Origin: an uncultured Kiloniellaceae bacterium
GTDB taxonomy: Bacteria; Pseudomonadota; Alphaproteobacteria; Kiloniellales; Kiloniellaceae
DNA length: 64,000 nt
Assembly (NCBI GenBank): GCA_947500035.1
Contig: CANMQP010000011.1
Coordinates: 274,584 to 338,583 of the forward strand
Reading direction: 5' to 3'
The notes under the pieces are model-generated. The model ran no database searches. It was not told the DNA's origin and worked only from the letters and a program-made list of their open reading frames with translations. The position numbers were made by a program, and so were the translations under genes. Positions 55,040-64,000 of this stretch are shown here, piece by piece (the stretch's first letter is position 1; every line of letters begins with the position of its first letter).

Positions 55040-56563
55040 TTATTCCGCGGCGGGTGCGTAGGCGGGACCCTCCGGACCCAGGCGAACACCGGACCGCAGG
55101 CGCTTGAAGGGAATCCGATCAAGCTGGCAAGGATTGGCGCCGGGCGACTCGGTGAAGATGACCTGTTCGGCAATGGGCTGATAGTCGGCCAGAAAGTGAA
55201 CCGCGCTTTTGACGGCGACAATCTTCTGTTCCGTCGGATCGATTCCGATATGGCGGTAAATCGCCTGATCGGCATTCTGTGCGCGGCGCGAACCCACGAC
55301 CACACGCACATCGCTGCGATCATCCAGGATCAGAAGCACCGCCATCAATCCCAGATCTGCATGGGTGCCGCCGAACATCGGCCCGGTGAAGAGAAACTTT
55401 CCATCTGAAACGGCCTCGACCCTGACGGCAACGTCCAGGCTGCTGCAATCCGGCTGCGGCAGGCAGTCTCCCAGGGAGGCTTCGAATGTCCCGCCGACCC
55501 CGGTCTCGTGCGCCTTGCGGGCGCTTTCCGGATCCCAGAGCATGCCCAGGCAGGCATTTTTCGCACCCTCCTGAACCAGCGCTTTCAATAGCCCGGTGGT
55601 GTCGCCAACGGCCCCGGCCCCTGGATTATCCTGCGGATCCGCCAGCACAATGGGTTTTTCCGCGCCTTTGGCGGCGTCCATGGCCTGGCGTACGGCGGCA
55701 TTTGCCGGAATAAGCGGATTATGAAACTCGCTTTCGCTTTTTTGCAGGGTCTCCAACAAGCTGTCAGCGGCCTGCTCGACGGCATCTTGGTCATTGCCAA
55801 AGGCGACGATTGAAGTTCCGCAGTGGTGAATATCAGCGGGCGGGAAGCCGAAGGCTAAGTCGACCGATGCGACACCCTGGCTCTCAAAACCCGGAAGCAA
55901 TCCGTAGATGCGCCGCCCGGGCTCCCGCATGGTCGACTGCGCCTGCAGGGGAATGAGATACTCGAGCTGCCGGAAGGCTTTTGCAAAGGGCCGGCCGTTG
56001 GCGAGAATTTCCATCAGCAACTTATGCGCCCGCGCCCCGGTCGCCGCCATATCGACATGGGGGTAGGTCCGGTAGATCGCCAGCACGGAGGCAAGTTCGA
56101 CGAACTCCTTCGTAAGGTTTCCATGCAAATCGAGACTGACCGCAATCGGCAGATCCGGGCCGACGACTGCGCGCAAGCGGCGCAGCAGTTCGCCCTCGCC
56201 GTCTTCGAAATCCTCGGTCACCATGGCTCCGTGCAGGTCCAGATAAAGCCCGTCGAGTTCGCCGGCCCCTTCAAGACCGCTTGCGATCATGGCGGAGATC
56301 CGGTCGAAGGCGTCCTGCGCCACATAGCCTCCGGGTTCCGCGTTGCTCCAGAGGATCGGCACCAGATCGCAATCATCCTTTGCCGCATCAATGAAACCGC
56401 CGAGCGGGATGTTGAGCCCGTGAAAGACGTCGAAAAGATCTGCGCCCTTGGTCAGGGCCGGCCAGGCGCCGCCGGATTCGAAATTTTCCATTCGCGTCGG
56501 TGCCGGAGAAAAAGTGTTGGTCTCGTGCTGAAATCCGGCAATCGCAATTCTGGGGCGGCTCAT
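55040..56563 (-). CDS. MlrC-type M81 metallopeptidase 1
   Basis: A 507-residue protein of the MlrC/M81 family, whose founder degrades linearised microcystin peptides. The predicted zinc site uses 'GFQHETNTFSP' near the N-terminus, 'LYLDLHGAMVTEDFEDGEGELL' and 'AVSLDLHGNLT'. The C-terminal MlrC domain starts near 'PIVLADPQDNPGAGAVGDTTGLL'. ATG 56563 has GGAG 6 nt upstream; the frame extends 14 codons further without a site. It is 56 nt downstream of a paralog on the same strand. The true substrate is unknown. Confidence 0.9.
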   Translation of the reverse strand: MSRPRIAIAGFQHETNTFSPAPTRMENFESGGAWPALTKGADLFDVFHGLNIPLGGFIDAAKDDCDLVPILWSNAEPGGYVAQDAFDRISAMIASGLEGAGELDGLYLDLHGAMVTEDFEDGEGELLRRLRAVVGPDLPIAVSLDLHGNLTKEFVELASVLAIYRTYPHVDMAATGARAHKLLMEILANGRPFAKAFRQLEYLIPLQAQSTMREPGRRIYGLLPGFESQGVASVDLAFGFPPADIHHCGTSIVAFGNDQDAVEQAADSLLETLQKSESEFHNPLIPANAAVRQAMDAAKGAEKPIVLADPQDNPGAGAVGDTTGLLKALVQEGAKNACLGMLWDPESARKAHETGVGGTFEASLGDCLPQPDCSSLDVAVRVEAVSDGKFLFTGPMFGGTHADLGLMAVLLILDDRSDVRVVVGSRRAQNADQAIYRHIGIDPTEQKIVAVKSAVHFLADYQPIAEQVIFTESPGANPCQLDRIPFKRLRSGVRLGPEGPAYAPAAE

Positions 56564-56619
56564 GATGTCTCCGAAAGCTTGAGAAAATTGAAGTTGGTTT
56601 TGCACCGTTTGCGGCTTGG

Positions 56620-58110
56620 TCAGGCCTGCTCTACCGCTTCGGCAGGATCCAGAGGATAGATCGGGCGGCGGATATTTTTATAGGTGAGGATCGAATTGTC
56701 GGAGGTCGTGACGCCTTGTCCATCCAGCGTGTAGGTCGCTTTTGCCAGGGGTGCGAAGCCCGCACGATAGTGGATTCGCGACTTCAGCAGAATGTAGCGG
56801 CAGGCAAGCGGATCGATGCCGTTCTCTGAGAGAATACCGGCATCCCAGGGTTCGTGATGGACCGAGGTCACGACGATCTTCACGCCGCGGGTTTCAAACA
56901 CGGCGGTCGGGCCGGTGTTGACTTCGACGCCGGTGTACATGGGACCCCGCACGATCCAGCGGCCATCGGTTACCTTGAGGACCTTGCCCGTCAGCCGCAA
57001 AGGCTGCCCCTCGAGGCCGAGCGACGGCATCGCTAACTTACCGCCCAGATCGGCGGTGATTTCCGCGCCCTCGCCTGCTGCGTGCATCTGCCCGGCCGCT
57101 TCCGGATCGAAAACTGTCGCCACGGCTACGCCCTGCAATCCAGAGTCGATGACGGACTTGATCACGGTCATGACGTCGGAGGTTCCGCCGGACCCCACGT
57201 TGTCCGCATGGTCGAGCAGGACGATCGGTGCAACGTTACGCTCTTTGGCTTCCTTTAATGCCGCCATAACAGGGCGGTGTTCATAGACAAGCTCTTCATG
57301 CACGGACCAGACCTGGCTGAGCAGCCGGTCTCGGCAGGCTTCCGCCGCCGCGGGGTCGCCATCGGCAACGGTGACAACCGACGCCCCCGCGTGTTCGACA
57401 TCCACCATAGGGAACCCGCCAAAGACGGTGGCGGCAAGGATCGGCGTCTCCTTCTCTTCCCGGCGGGTTGCCTCCTGCAGCGACTTCATTGGCTCATCGT
57501 CGCTTCCCATACAGAGTGTCTGAGCAAGCACCGGAGCCGGACCCCAGGCCATGACGGGATTCGCACGGCCTTCGATCTTATCCCAAAGGACCTCGGCGAT
57601 CTGTTTGCCCACATCGTACATGTCTGTGTGGGGGTAGGATTTATAGCCGATCATGACGTCGCAATTGGCCACCATTGCCTCGGTCAGATTTGTGTGCATG
57701 TCCAGCGTGACCGCTATCGGCATGTCGGGCGCGATTTCGCGGATGCGTTGCAGCAGATGCCCTTCACCATCGGGTAGATGCTCGGCTGTCATGGCGCCGT
57801 GCAGATCCAGAAAAACCGCGTCGATATCGCCGGCTTCGATCGGTGTCACAATCCACTCCACAAGGGTCTCATAGGCTTCACGTTCGACCAGTCCGCTGGG
57901 CATGGCTTCCGCGGCGACCGGCGTCACAAGTTCGGCGCCGCGCTGCTCGGCGAGTTCGATATAGGCGGCAATCGGCATGTTGGTGCCGCGATAAGCATCA
58001 AGGACTGCTTCATTTCGATGCAATCCCCAGGCTTCAAACCGTGCGAGATCCGTTTTGACCGGAGAGAAGGAATTTGTTTCGTGCTTCATCATGGCGGCCA
58101 GGATTCGCAT
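56620..58110 (-). CDS. MlrC-type M81 metallopeptidase 2
   Basis: A 496-residue paralog of the preceding protein: 'MMKHETNSFSPVKTDLARFE', 'AVFLDLHGAMTAEHLPDGEGHLL', 'AVTLDMHTNLTEAM' and the C-terminal 'PIVLLDHADNVGSGGTSDVMTVI'. ATG 58110 has GAGG 6 nt upstream and fits the family start; an upstream frame to 58194 is unlikely to be used. It is divergent from the ABC importer 200 nt away, suggesting that imported peptides are substrates. Confidence 0.9.
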   Translation of the reverse strand: MRILAAMMKHETNSFSPVKTDLARFEAWGLHRNEAVLDAYRGTNMPIAAYIELAEQRGAELVTPVAAEAMPSGLVEREAYETLVEWIVTPIEAGDIDAVFLDLHGAMTAEHLPDGEGHLLQRIREIAPDMPIAVTLDMHTNLTEAMVANCDVMIGYKSYPHTDMYDVGKQIAEVLWDKIEGRANPVMAWGPAPVLAQTLCMGSDDEPMKSLQEATRREEKETPILAATVFGGFPMVDVEHAGASVVTVADGDPAAAEACRDRLLSQVWSVHEELVYEHRPVMAALKEAKERNVAPIVLLDHADNVGSGGTSDVMTVIKSVIDSGLQGVAVATVFDPEAAGQMHAAGEGAEITADLGGKLAMPSLGLEGQPLRLTGKVLKVTDGRWIVRGPMYTGVEVNTGPTAVFETRGVKIVVTSVHHEPWDAGILSENGIDPLACRYILLKSRIHYRAGFAPLAKATYTLDGQGVTTSDNSILTYKNIRRPIYPLDPAEAVEQA

Positions 58111-58311
58111 TAACATCCTCGTTTTTGGCGATTTTCTCAGTCTCAAATTAGGGTGTTGGCGAAGAGACTTTCGGTCAAGACTAAAAAACGGCATTGACTC
58201 TGCAATAGCTTAGCTCCGTACAATTGGGGCAATAACGATGTCTTTTTCTGAAATCAAAAAATCATAATGGTCGGGCGATTTCGAATCCGGCTAAAACAGG
58301 AGACCCGGAAA

Positions 58312-59904
58312 ATGTTACGTTGGACAAAACGACAATTCCTGACGGCTGCGGCCGTCGTGCTGCCGCTCTCATTGGGCGCTGCGCAGGCTGTGACACCGGC
58401 TGCGGCCGAGACGGTCCTGCGTGTAATTCCGCACGCAGATCTGAAAAATCTGGATCCCATCTGGACCACGGCCTACATCTCTCGCAACCATGGCTATCTT
58501 ATCTACGATACCTTGTTCGCGATGGACGAATCCTTCACCCCGCAGCCGCAGATGGTCGACACCTGGGATGTGTCGGATGACAAGCTGACCTGGACCTTCA
58601 CACTGCGTGACGGCTTGAAATGGCACGATGGCGCTGATGTCACCTCGGCGGATGTCATCGCATCGCTGAACCGCTGGGGCCAACGCGACGGCATGGGTCA
58701 ACAGCTTTTCGAAGCGATGGAAAGTCTGACGGCCTCCAACGACAAAACCTTCGTCATGAAATTCACAGAGCCCTACGGCCTGGTGCTGGAGTCGATTGGT
58801 AAGATTTCCTCCAACGTTCCCTTCATGATGCCAGAGCGGATCGCGAACACCGATCCTTTCACTCAGATCGATGAATACATCGGGTCCGGTCCCTTCATGT
58901 TCAAAAAGGACGAGTGGGTTCCCGGTTCGAAAGTCGTTTACGAGAAGTTCGATGACTACGTGCCGCGTTCCGAGCCGCCTTCGGCGGCGGCGGGCGGCAA
59001 GGTTGCCAAGGTCGATCGTGTCGAATGGACCTACTTCCCGGACCAGACCACGGCGATGAACGCGCTGATTAATGGCGAGGTCGATTTCTTCGAGCAGCCT
59101 GCCAACGACCTGGCGCCCTTGCTTGAGATTCAGGAAGAGATCACCGTCGAGATCAATGATCCTCTGGGGAACATCGGTTTTGCGCGCTTCAACCACCTGC
59201 TGCCGCCCTTCGACAATGCGGATGTCCGCCGTGCCGCAATTATGGCGATGAAGCAGGAAGACTACATGGCCGGCGCGGTTGGCGATCAGAAGTTCTGGAA
59301 AACCTGCTACAGCGTCTATCCCTGTGCCACGCCACTGGAAAACACCAGCGGCAGCGAGGTCATGCAGACCGCCGATCTTGAGAAGGCTGCCGCCGCACTC
59401 AAAGACGCGGGCTACGATGGTACGCCGGTTGTGATCATGCAGCCGACCGACATTCCGCTGCTCTCCGCTTTCTCACTGATCACCGCAGAGAAACTGCGCA
59501 AGATCGGCATGACGGTCGAAGTGCAGGCCATGGACTGGTCGACGCTGACATCCCGCCGTGCCAAGCGTGATCCGGTCGCGGATGGCGGTTGGAACATGTT
59601 TCACACCTGGTGGATCGGTGCCGACGTGAGCAACCCGATGGCCATTGCTTTCTCCGGCAATCCCGACAAGGGCTGGTTCGGCTGGCCGAGCGATGCGGAA
59701 CTCGAGACCCAGCGCACGGCTTTCGCGCGCGCGGCCAATATCGAGGAGCAAAAGGAGATTGCGGCCAAGGTTCAGGATCGGCTCTGGTCGATTGGCGCCT
59801 CCGGTCAGCTTGGGCAGTTCTTCGTTCCGGTGGCCTACCGGTCGAACGTGAATGGTCTGATCAAGTCGCCGGTCCAGTTCTTCTGGAACATCTCCGTTGA
59901 TTAA
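58312..59904 (+). CDS. Peptide ABC transporter, periplasmic substrate-binding protein
   Basis: A 530-residue family 5 binding protein (DppA/OppA-like). The signal peptide 'MLRWTKRQFLTAAAVVLPLSLGAAQAVTPAAAE' (read in parts) has no lipobox, so it is soluble in the periplasm. The body shows 'HADLKNLDPIWTTAYISRNHGYLIYDTLF', 'WTFTLRDGLKWHDGADVTSADVIASLNRWG' and 'RFNHLLPPFDNADVRRAAIMAM', all typical. ATG 58312 has AGGAG upstream, better than ATG 58267. First gene of a four-gene import operon. Confidence 0.93.
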   Translation: MLRWTKRQFLTAAAVVLPLSLGAAQAVTPAAAETVLRVIPHADLKNLDPIWTTAYISRNHGYLIYDTLFAMDESFTPQPQMVDTWDVSDDKLTWTFTLRDGLKWHDGADVTSADVIASLNRWGQRDGMGQQLFEAMESLTASNDKTFVMKFTEPYGLVLESIGKISSNVPFMMPERIANTDPFTQIDEYIGSGPFMFKKDEWVPGSKVVYEKFDDYVPRSEPPSAAAGGKVAKVDRVEWTYFPDQTTAMNALINGEVDFFEQPANDLAPLLEIQEEITVEINDPLGNIGFARFNHLLPPFDNADVRRAAIMAMKQEDYMAGAVGDQKFWKTCYSVYPCATPLENTSGSEVMQTADLEKAAAALKDAGYDGTPVVIMQPTDIPLLSAFSLITAEKLRKIGMTVEVQAMDWSTLTSRRAKRDPVADGGWNMFHTWWIGADVSNPMAIAFSGNPDKGWFGWPSDAELETQRTAFARAANIEEQKEIAAKVQDRLWSIGASGQLGQFFVPVAYRSNVNGLIKSPVQFFWNISVD

Positions 59905-59937
59905 ACCGGCAGGTAGCCCTTAACAGAACTGGATGTG

Positions 59938-59998
59938 CTTCCGCGCTGTCCGGCAACACCGACGATTTTTGTCGCGGTGATCGCCGGCGGCGCGGAAG
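59938..59998 (+). other. Large stem-loop between binding protein and permease genes
   Basis: CTTCCGCGC (59938-59946) pairs perfectly with GCGCGGAAG (59990-59998). Inside, CCGGC/GCCGG, ACCG/CGGT and CGA/TCG can also pair around a T-rich apex. No T run follows, so it looks like an RNA-stabilising or attenuating hairpin rather than a full terminator, allowing more binding protein than membrane components to be made. Confidence 0.65.
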
Positions 59999-60011
59999 GA
60001 CTTGAGTCATT

Positions 60012-60953
60012 ATGACCGGCTATATCTTTAAACGCATTCTCGCGACTGTCCCCGTCATGGGCGTGGTCGCTTTGTTTGTCTTTCTCATGTTGCGCCTCTC
60101 GCCTGGCGACCCGGCCTCAGTGATCGCCGGCGACTATGCAACCGCCGAGGATATCGAACGTATCCGCGAACAGCTTGGGCTCAACGAGCCGATTTTCGTG
60201 CAGTTCGTCACCTGGATCGGCAGCCTTGCGCAAGGCGACCTCGGGATTTCGATCTTTACCAACCTGCCGGTCACGACGCTGATCGCGCAGCGCCTCGAGC
60301 CGACGATCTCACTCACGATCACGACGCTGCTTTTCACGATTATCGTTGCCGTTCCTCTGGGCACGCTTGCGGCCTGGAAATCGGGCAGCCTGATCGACCG
60401 CTTTGTTATGCTCTTTTCGGTCGGTGGCTTTTCGATTCCGGTCTTCGTGCTCGGTTATATTCTGATTTACTTCCTCTCCATGGAACTGCGCTGGCTGCCG
60501 GTTCAGGGATACAAAAGCATCTTCGACGGCGTTGGGCCTTTCTTCCGGCATATCGCTCTGCCGACCATGACGTTGTCCGTCATTTTCATCGCGCTTGTTT
60601 CCCGTATGACCCGGGCGTCCGTGATGGAGGTTTTGCAGGAGGACTATATCCGCACTGCGCGCGCCAAGGGCCAGAGCGAGTTCAAAGTTCTGCTGCGCCA
60701 TGCGCTGCGCAATGCCGCTGTACCGATTGTCACTGTTATCGGCCTGGGAATTGCCCTGCTGATCGGCGGTGTGGTGGTGACCGAGAGCGTCTACAACATT
60801 CCCGGCCTTGGCCGGCTGGTGTTGGATGCTGTCCTGAAGCGGGACTATCCGATCATCCAGGGGCTGATCCTGCTCTTCAGCTTTGTCTACATCCTGATCA
60901 ATCTGCTGATCGATCTGAGCTACTGCTTCTTTGACCCGAGGATCAGATATTGA
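60012..60953 (+). CDS. Peptide ABC transporter permease (DppB type)
   Basis: A 313-residue inner-membrane permease with six helices. 'MTGYIFKRILATVPVMGVVALFVFLMLRLSPGDPA' (read in parts) is the DppB/OppB N-terminus. 'DYIRTARAKGQSEFKVLLRHALRNAAVPIVTVIG' is the EAA loop contacting the ATPase. It ends 4 nt into the next gene (TTGA). Confidence 0.95.
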   Translation: MTGYIFKRILATVPVMGVVALFVFLMLRLSPGDPASVIAGDYATAEDIERIREQLGLNEPIFVQFVTWIGSLAQGDLGISIFTNLPVTTLIAQRLEPTISLTITTLLFTIIVAVPLGTLAAWKSGSLIDRFVMLFSVGGFSIPVFVLGYILIYFLSMELRWLPVQGYKSIFDGVGPFFRHIALPTMTLSVIFIALVSRMTRASVMEVLQEDYIRTARAKGQSEFKVLLRHALRNAAVPIVTVIGLGIALLIGGVVVTESVYNIPGLGRLVLDAVLKRDYPIIQGLILLFSFVYILINLLIDLSYCFFDPRIRY

Positions 60954-61843
60954 CGGATACGCCTTCAACTTCCGGCAAGGCGCCGGATCTCCTCGTTGCG
61001 CCGGCGTCCAGCGACCCGCATCTCTTAGTGCTTCTGCTGAGGCATCGCTCGATCTTCTGGGGCGGCGTTCTGCTGGCCTTCATGGTTATCGTCGCAATTC
61101 TGGGCCCGCTCTTTACGGTCGATCCCATTGCCCTCAATCCGCTCAACCGGCTGAAGGTCCCGTCCGGCGACAACTGGTTCGGCACCGACTATCTGGGCCG
61201 CGACACCTTCGCTCGCGTCATCTACGGTGCCCGCATTTCGCTCGTCGTCGGTCTCGCGGTTTCGCTTTTCGCGGTTTCTCTCGGTCTGATCATCGGCATG
61301 GTCTCGGGCTACATCCGCGTGCTCGACGCGGTGGTGATGCGGGTGATGGACGGCCTGATGTCGATCCCCGGGATCCTCTTGGCCATCGCGCTGATTTCGC
61401 TTTCCGGCGCGACGCTCATGACGGTGGTGGTTGCGATCGCCATTCCCGAGCTTCCCCGTGTCGTGCGTCTGGTGCGTTCCGTGGTTCTCTCGGTGCGCGA
61501 GGAACCCTACGTGGAGGCCGCGATTGCGTCGGGCACCAACCTGCCGCTGATCCTGATCCGGCATATCCTGCCAAACACCATCGCGCCCCTGATCGTATTG
61601 GCGACCTACATTTGCGGTTCGGCCATGCTGACTGAATCGATCCTGGGCTTCATCGGCGCGGGTATCCCGCCGGAGATCCCCAGTTGGGGCAACATCATGT
61701 CGGAGGGCCGGACCTATTTTCAGCTTTCGCCCTGGATCATCTTTTATCCCGGTATTGCCCTTGCGGTGACCGTTCTGGCGGTCAACGTTGTGGGTGACGG
61801 TCTGCGGGATACCTTGGATCCCCGTATCGCGAGGAAAATGTAA
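60950..61843 (+). CDS. Peptide ABC transporter permease (DppC type)
   Basis: A 297-residue inner-membrane permease. 'HLLVLLLRHRSIFWGGVLLAFMVIVAILGPLF' and 'WFGTDYLGRDTFARVIYGARISLVVGL' are DppC hallmarks, and 'EEPYVEAAIASGTNLPLILIRHILPN' is the EAA loop. TTG 60950 overlaps the dppB-type stop and is the only start fitting the N-terminus. Last base of its stop is the first base of the ATPase gene. Confidence 0.94.
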   Translation: MTDTPSTSGKAPDLLVAPASSDPHLLVLLLRHRSIFWGGVLLAFMVIVAILGPLFTVDPIALNPLNRLKVPSGDNWFGTDYLGRDTFARVIYGARISLVVGLAVSLFAVSLGLIIGMVSGYIRVLDAVVMRVMDGLMSIPGILLAIALISLSGATLMTVVVAIAIPELPRVVRLVRSVVLSVREEPYVEAAIASGTNLPLILIRHILPNTIAPLIVLATYICGSAMLTESILGFIGAGIPPEIPSWGNIMSEGRTYFQLSPWIIFYPGIALAVTVLAVNVVGDGLRDTLDPRIARKM

Positions 61844-63495
61844 TGGGTCGCGAGAACATGAACGCCAGTGCGCATCCTGTCCTCACGGTCCGTGGCCTGA
61901 CCGTCCGCCTGCCGGATGATGCAGACCGGGACTTCGCTGTCGAGGACGTATCCTTTGAAGTCGGCCCCGGCGAGATTGTGTGTGTGGTGGGGGAGTCCGG
62001 TTCCGGCAAGTCGGTGACAGCCCATACCGTGATGGGGCTGATCCCGCGCAAGGACCTGACGCCGGTCGCGGGCGAAATTCTGCTGCAGGGCGACGAGCTC
62101 CTGACCAAGAGCGAGACGGAGCTGAGGCGCCTGCGCGGTGAGCGCATGGCGATGATTTTTCAGGAACCGATGACGGCGCTGAATCCGGTCATGAAGGTCG
62201 GCGATCAGATCGCCGAGATGCTGGAGATCCACAGTCCGATGGGCGCGCAGGCGCGCAACGAGCGGGTCCTGGAAGTGATGAAGGACGTCAGCCTGCCCGA
62301 GCCCGAGCAGCTGTTCCATTCCTTTCCGCATCAGCTCTCCGGTGGCCAACGTCAGCGCATCATGATTGCCATGGCGCTCGCGCTGGAACCCGGGCTGCTG
62401 ATCGCGGATGAGCCAACGACGGCCCTCGATGTGACCACTCAGGCGCAGATCCTGGAGCTGATCAAGGATATCCAGCGCCGCCATGGCACCGGCGTTATGT
62501 TCATCACCCACGATTTCGGTGTGGTCGCCGAAATCGCCGACCGGGTGATTGTGATGCAGCACGGCAAGGTGGTCGAGCAGGGCACGGCGGGCGAGGTTAT
62601 CGGCAAGCCGCAGCATCCCTACACCAAGATGTTGATGGCGTCCGTGCCCAGCCTGACGCCGCCGGTCCGGGACCCGGTTGATCGGGAGCGGCCGGCATTG
62701 TCCGCCCGGAATCTCAACAAGACCTATGGCTCTGGCGGCTGGTTCAAGCGCGGCCGTGAGGTGCATGCGGCGCAGAATGTCGAACTGGTCGTGCACCGCG
62801 GCGAAACCCTCGGCGTCGTTGGCGAATCCGGATCGGGAAAATCGACCGTTGCCCGTTGCATCGTCCGTCTGATCGATCCGACCGACGGCGAAATCATGAT
62901 TGCGGGCAACAATATCGCCGGCCTCGGCGAAAAAGCGCTGCGGCCTTACCGGCGCGATGTGCAGATTGTGTTTCAGGACCCCTACCGCTCCCTCAATCCC
63001 CGGCGCACGGTCGGGCAATCGATCGTCGAGGGACCCATGAACTTTGGCCTGTCGAAGGACGATGCGCTCGCAAGGGCCCGGGATCTCATGAATGTCGTCG
63101 GGTTGTCACCCGATGCGCTGGAGCGCTTCCCGCACCAGTTCTCCGGCGGTCAGCGTCAACGCATCTGTATCGCCCGGGCGCTGGCAATGGAACCCAAGGT
63201 TCTGATTGCCGATGAGGCGGTTTCGGCTTTGGATGTCTCCGTGCAGGCGCAGGTGCTGGAGTTGCTGGACGATGTCCGCAAACGCTTTGATCTTGCCATG
63301 CTTTTCATCACTCATGATTTGCGCGTGGCCGCCCAGGTCTGCGACCGGATCATGGTGATGCAGCGGGGCAAGGTCGTTGAGCAGGGGCCGACAGCCCAGG
63401 TCTACGCATCCCCAAGCCATGAATATACGAAATCGCTGCTCGCCGCCGCGCCGGGCCGTCATACCACCTTCGGGGCCGAGTCCGCGGTTGGCTGA
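61843..63495 (+). CDS. Peptide ABC transporter ATPase, two fused nucleotide-binding domains
   Basis: A 550-residue fusion of DppD- and DppF-type ATPases. Domain 1 has Walker A 'GESGSGKSVTAH', signature 'LSGGQRQRIMIAMAL' and Walker B 'LLIADEPTTALD'. Domain 2 has 'GESGSGKSTVAR', 'FSGGQRQRICIARAL' and 'VLIADEAVSALDVS'. Each is followed by the His switch ('FITHDFGV', 'FITHDLRV'). Both sites look active. Domain 1 ends in the oligopeptide-transport extension 'GKPQHPYTKMLMASVP'. It completes the importer. Confidence 0.96.
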   Translation: MGRENMNASAHPVLTVRGLTVRLPDDADRDFAVEDVSFEVGPGEIVCVVGESGSGKSVTAHTVMGLIPRKDLTPVAGEILLQGDELLTKSETELRRLRGERMAMIFQEPMTALNPVMKVGDQIAEMLEIHSPMGAQARNERVLEVMKDVSLPEPEQLFHSFPHQLSGGQRQRIMIAMALALEPGLLIADEPTTALDVTTQAQILELIKDIQRRHGTGVMFITHDFGVVAEIADRVIVMQHGKVVEQGTAGEVIGKPQHPYTKMLMASVPSLTPPVRDPVDRERPALSARNLNKTYGSGGWFKRGREVHAAQNVELVVHRGETLGVVGESGSGKSTVARCIVRLIDPTDGEIMIAGNNIAGLGEKALRPYRRDVQIVFQDPYRSLNPRRTVGQSIVEGPMNFGLSKDDALARARDLMNVVGLSPDALERFPHQFSGGQRQRICIARALAMEPKVLIADEAVSALDVSVQAQVLELLDDVRKRFDLAMLFITHDLRVAAQVCDRIMVMQRGKVVEQGPTAQVYASPSHEYTKSLLAAAPGRHTTFGAESAVG

Positions 63496-63624
63496 TGACT
63501 GCACGCGGACGCAGTAAGACTCAGGTCTTCGCGGGTAAGGCAATGTATTGCGGAAACTCACCGGAGTCCCGCGACTCCAGTTCGAGGCAAGCAACCCGAG
63601 GCGAAATCGAATTTTATAGAAATT

Positions 63625-63700
<76 letters not shown>

Positions 63701-64000
63701 ATCTGCCGCGCGCGAAGATTTGGTGCCATTAGGGAAATGGCTCGCGCGGACGGCGGGAAGATATGTGCCTCACCGGATCAAGGCAAGGGAAAAATCGCAG
63801 AGGCGGATAGATCGCGGCCCCAGTCATTTTGGCCGCTCTGCGGTACTTCTACGAAGTTAACAGAAGGCAAGGTTCACGACCGTGTTTGCCCTCGATAGAC
63901 GCACCTAAGACGCTGTGCCGCCTCTAGTCACCTGGAACTGAAGTTCGTATCATTGATTTGATGGTTATTGATGGATGATATAGGTGATGCTTGGTCGTTT
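63701..64000. other. Window end, no gene seen
   Basis: 300 nt with no convincing gene on either strand. The first part is the upstream side of the tRNA-Ala gene and should hold its promoter. Confidence 0.5.

Noticed and set aside
61744..63018. A 424-codon minus-strand frame opposite the ABC ATPase
   Set aside because: Shadow of the fused ATPase; low-complexity His/Arg-rich translation typical of antisense frames.

Overview
The window is a high-GC alphaproteobacterial chromosome segment. The gene complement (exosortase A system, membrane urate hydroxylase, MlrC-type peptidases, dipeptide ABC transporter, tRNA-Ala) would suit Rhodospirillales or a related order, but that placement is inference. 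No insertion sequence, phage or CRISPR array was seen.

Positions 1-18.3 kb hold a nearly continuous plus-strand exopolysaccharide operon of the PEP-CTERM/exosortase A (XrtA) type: the end of an export protein, chain-length determinant, tyrosine autokinase, AAA ATPase, polysaccharide deacetylase, FemAB-like protein, XrtA glycosyltransferase, exosortase A with a fused EpsI domain, asparagine-synthase-like amidotransferase, initiating sugar-phosphate transferase and four more glycosyltransferases. At 18.5 kb lies a LuxI-like acyltransferase of the exosortase-associated family. Its paralog is at 44.1 kb.

Positions 19.5-28.1 kb (minus strand) carry a three-gene set (outer-membrane barrel candidate, LolA-like periplasmic protein, MMPL/RND transporter) followed by the PrsR/PrsK two-component system. 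Positions 28.4-35.4 kb hold an FAD oxidase, the TPR protein PrsT, a YdcF-like protein and an exported beta-helix protein with a winged-helix-like C-terminus. Positions 35.7-39.2 kb hold three tandem THxN-type PEP-CTERM proteins, the likely XrtA substrates. Each has a near-consensus sigma-54 promoter and, 60-62 bp further upstream, an identical TTGTAA-N7-CGACA box. This is a coherent PrsK/PrsR/RpoN regulon readable directly from the sequence, with regulator, promoter, activator site and sorted substrate in one window. manC and galE (40.0-43.2 kb) supply GDP-mannose and UDP-galactose and flank a tRNA-like gene with an odd anticodon arm.

Positions 44.9-54.9 kb are a purine-degradation region: urate hydroxylase puuD, uraD, allantoinase puuE, allantoicase, ureidoglycolate lyase and a second ureidoglycolate-lyase-like gene, with LysR and TetR regulators and a large DUF2339 membrane protein. 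Positions 55.0-63.5 kb hold two MlrC (M81) peptidases divergent from a dipeptide-type ABC importer. The window ends with a tRNA-Ala(GGC).
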